Notes under the pieces: generated by a model
What the model was told of the DNA's origin: nothing
What the model saw: only the letters and a program-made list of their open reading frames with translations
The model's database searches: none
Assembly: GCA_947623645.1 (NCBI GenBank)
Contig: CANQHK010000069.1
Location: 1 to 6,334, forward strand
Origin: an uncultured Bacilli bacterium
Lineage (GTDB): Bacteria; Bacillota_I; Bacilli_A; RF39; UBA660
DNA: 6,334 bases
Reading direction: 5' to 3'
Program-made: the position numbers and the translations under genes
Part shown: one piece after another, positions 4,871 to 6,334 of the stretch
How the letters are laid out: the number at the start of each line of letters is the position of its first letter
Numbering within the stretch: the stretch's first letter is position 1

Positions 4871-6334
4871 CTATTCCCAATTAGCCGTTAAAGTAGCATC
4901 TCCATATTTTGAGTAAAAGGTTGGTTCACTTGCTTGAACAAGAGTATCAGCAGAAAGATCTCGAATCACAACATCTTTTATATCAAAGTCAATTTCTACA
5001 TTTTGATTTTTTAAGTTACCCGTATATATTTCAAAATTCGGTTGAATAGTTTTAGTTCCCTCTGTAGGGTGTACAACTGTTGTTCCAATAAATGTCCGAG
5101 TCATACGTGCTGTTAACCATTCCCCTTTTGGACTATCACTAGTATAATCAAGAGGAACAGGAATATCGGGACGAATGCCATAATCATTTAAAAAGCTAGA
5201 ATGACGAAATTGAAGAAAAGTTCCTTTTAATTTGTTAATTCTTACTTTAAATTCAACTTCATAAGTATGCCCGGATACATAAGTATAGGAAGGAAAATGA
5301 ATATCCAACCAACTATCTCCTGAAATAGGTTCTTGATTCGTAGAAAAATTCAAATAGGTTCCTGTTTCATCTGTCTTCTTAGACCATTGTTGATAATCAG
5401 AATCTACACTTATATCTTTTGTTTGTAATCCATCTATAAAACTTCCCGCTCCCTCTACAGTATATCCATTCAAAGTAGAATTACTTTTTATTGGTGTGTC
5501 CAAAAACGTATAAGATTTATCCGTTATATTTTTTGTTACGGAAGCACTACTTTCTTGATAATTTCCTCCATTTGGGTTAATAGTTAAAGTATTTTGAGTA
5601 GGTTCCCATTTAGCTTGATAAACACGATCTACTTCTGGAACAGGAGTATCATTTGTTATCTTGTTATCTCCTTGATACCACCCTAAAAATTGATAACTTC
5701 GATCCGTTAAATTTTCAGGCAATTCTCCTATCGTATCTCCATAATGTTTCTTTTGAATTTGCTGAAATTCATGTTCTTGATCATATATTTTTTTAAACTT
5801 TACATTGGATATTTTAATCATTCCAGCTGTAAAATAGTCTTCCCTTAAATAAATATCATATTGTTTGTTTTTATTTAAAACCTCTTGTGAAAACTGTAAG
5901 TAATATCGAACATTGAGTGTTCCACTTCCTTCAAGATCATGTTGCTCCCAAGATGGAAAAGCAAGGCTCCAATGAGTTCCATCTCCTTCTCCTTGAAAAA
6001 CAACAAAACTTCTTTGATTATCTGCTATTTGTAAATCCGTATATTCTAAAGTAAAAGACATTTCAAATAAATCTATTGGTTTTATTCCATATGTATAAAC
6101 ATTAAACATGCGAAATGTTTGATTTATCCCCCCATTAAAATTTGTGAAGGTAAACACATCTTCTTCATTGGCACTAATATAATTGGTCGGAGTTTCTCCA
6201 TTATAAGTCAAAGTCATTTCTGTTTTTCCTTCAATTTCTAAATGGATAGAATATTCTGTTCCCATCGCATCATTTCCTGCATCATAATCTAACCACATTT
6301 GAAAAGTATAATGATAGGTTGTATTTCCTGGAAT
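4871..6334 (-). CDS. InlB B-repeat (Listeria-Bacteroides repeat) surface protein, 3' part only
   Basis: This is the C-terminal 487 residues of a larger secreted or surface protein. The frame stays open to the window edge (first visible residues IPGNTTYHYTFQ). The Met at 6298 is internal because no ribosome binding site precedes it. Visible modules in order: a beta-rich, sandwich-like domain (fragment residues 1-180, final strand like MIKISNVKF); an InlB B-repeat (about 186-244, YGDTIGELP, FLGWY and YQAKWE); a second repeat starting LTINPNGG (about 248-299); a second beta-sandwich-like stretch (about 300-470, ending IDFDIKDVVIRD); and a closing strand TLTANWE. B-repeats (Flg_new family) are typical of bacterial cell-wall proteins. 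The sandwich modules resemble carbohydrate-binding or adhesion domains, but that is inference from sequence texture. The protein stops right after the last repeat strand, with no LPxTG motif or membrane segment, so any anchor must be N-terminal or non-covalent. The ligand is unknown. A hairpin terminator follows directly, which makes this the last gene of its transcript. Confidence 0.85.
   Translation of the reverse strand: MPGNTTYHYTFQMWLDYDAGNDAMGTEYSIHLEIEGKTEMTLTYNGETPTNYISANEEDVFTFTNFNGGINQTFRMFNVYTYGIKPIDLFEMSFTLEYTDLQIADNQRSFVVFQGEGDGTHWSLAFPSWEQHDLEGSGTLNVRYYLQFSQEVLNKNKQYDIYLREDYFTAGMIKISNVKFKKIYDQEHEFQQIQKKHYGDTIGELPENLTDRSYQFLGWYQGDNKITNDTPVPEVDRVYQAKWEPTQNTLTINPNGGNYQESSASVTKNITDKSYTFLDTPIKSNSTLNGYTVEGAGSFIDGLQTKDISVDSDYQQWSKKTDETGTYLNFSTNQEPISGDSWLDIHFPSYTYVSGHTYEVEFKVRINKLKGTFLQFRHSSFLNDYGIRPDIPVPLDYTSDSPKGEWLTARMTRTFIGTTVVHPTEGTKTIQPNFEIYTGNLKNQNVEIDFDIKDVVIRDLSADTLVQASEPTFYSKYGDATLTANWE

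Noticed and set aside
1..6334. Mollicute-style code with TGA as Trp
   Set aside because: The Trp codons checked are TGG and all long frames end cleanly without internal TGA, so the standard bacterial code is adequate.
1..6334. CRISPR array, insertion sequence, tRNA or riboswitch
   Set aside because: No spaced direct repeats, transposase motifs, cloverleaf or conserved aptamer pattern was seen; gaps between genes are all under 185 nt.

Overview
This AT-rich window (about one third G+C by eye) most likely comes from a low-GC, endospore-forming Firmicute, possibly one of the uncultivated gut Bacilli. The support is a SigK-type sporulation sigma factor, GGAGG-like ribosome binding sites, a NodB deacetylase carrying Ig-like domains, and an InlB-type B-repeat surface protein. 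TGG encodes Trp and no in-frame TGA is read through, so the standard bacterial code fits and a Mycoplasma-type code does not. The lineage is inferred, not proven.

All supported genes lie on the minus strand, so transcription runs from right to left. At the right edge is the 3' part of a gene for a large secreted or surface protein (4871-6334, start outside the window). It holds two beta-sandwich-like modules and Listeria-Bacteroides (InlB B) repeats, and ends at a strong hairpin terminator (4820-4868). Next is a stand-alone gene for a MacB/FtsX-type ABC transporter with ATPase and permease fused in one chain (2436-4751). Its upstream region contains an inverted repeat. A short A/T hairpin (2388-2412) follows this gene.

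That hairpin overlaps a good promoter for sigK (1651-2352), an uninterrupted gene for a SigK-like sigma factor with a recognisable pro-sequence. After a 40-nt gap comes a membrane-anchored polysaccharide deacetylase with three Ig-like domains (183-1610). It may be co-transcribed with sigK, or may use its own extended -10 element inside the gap. The left edge (1-182) holds a weak terminator and a strong ribosome binding site. That site precedes an 11-codon ORF whose stop overlaps a further ATG (ATGA) leading out of the window.

Functionally this is a cell-envelope and sporulation neighbourhood: a mother-cell-type sigma factor beside a probable peptidoglycan or surface-glycan deacetylase, an envelope ABC exporter and a surface adhesin-like protein. 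No mobile element, CRISPR array, tRNA or rRNA was seen. The points most worth following up are the sigK promoter, which reads as either SigA- or SigE-type and is embedded in a terminator hairpin; the apparent insertion of a beta-sandwich module inside a B-repeat; the recurring placement of the ribosome binding site almost at the predicted transcript start; and the tiny ORF at the left edge.
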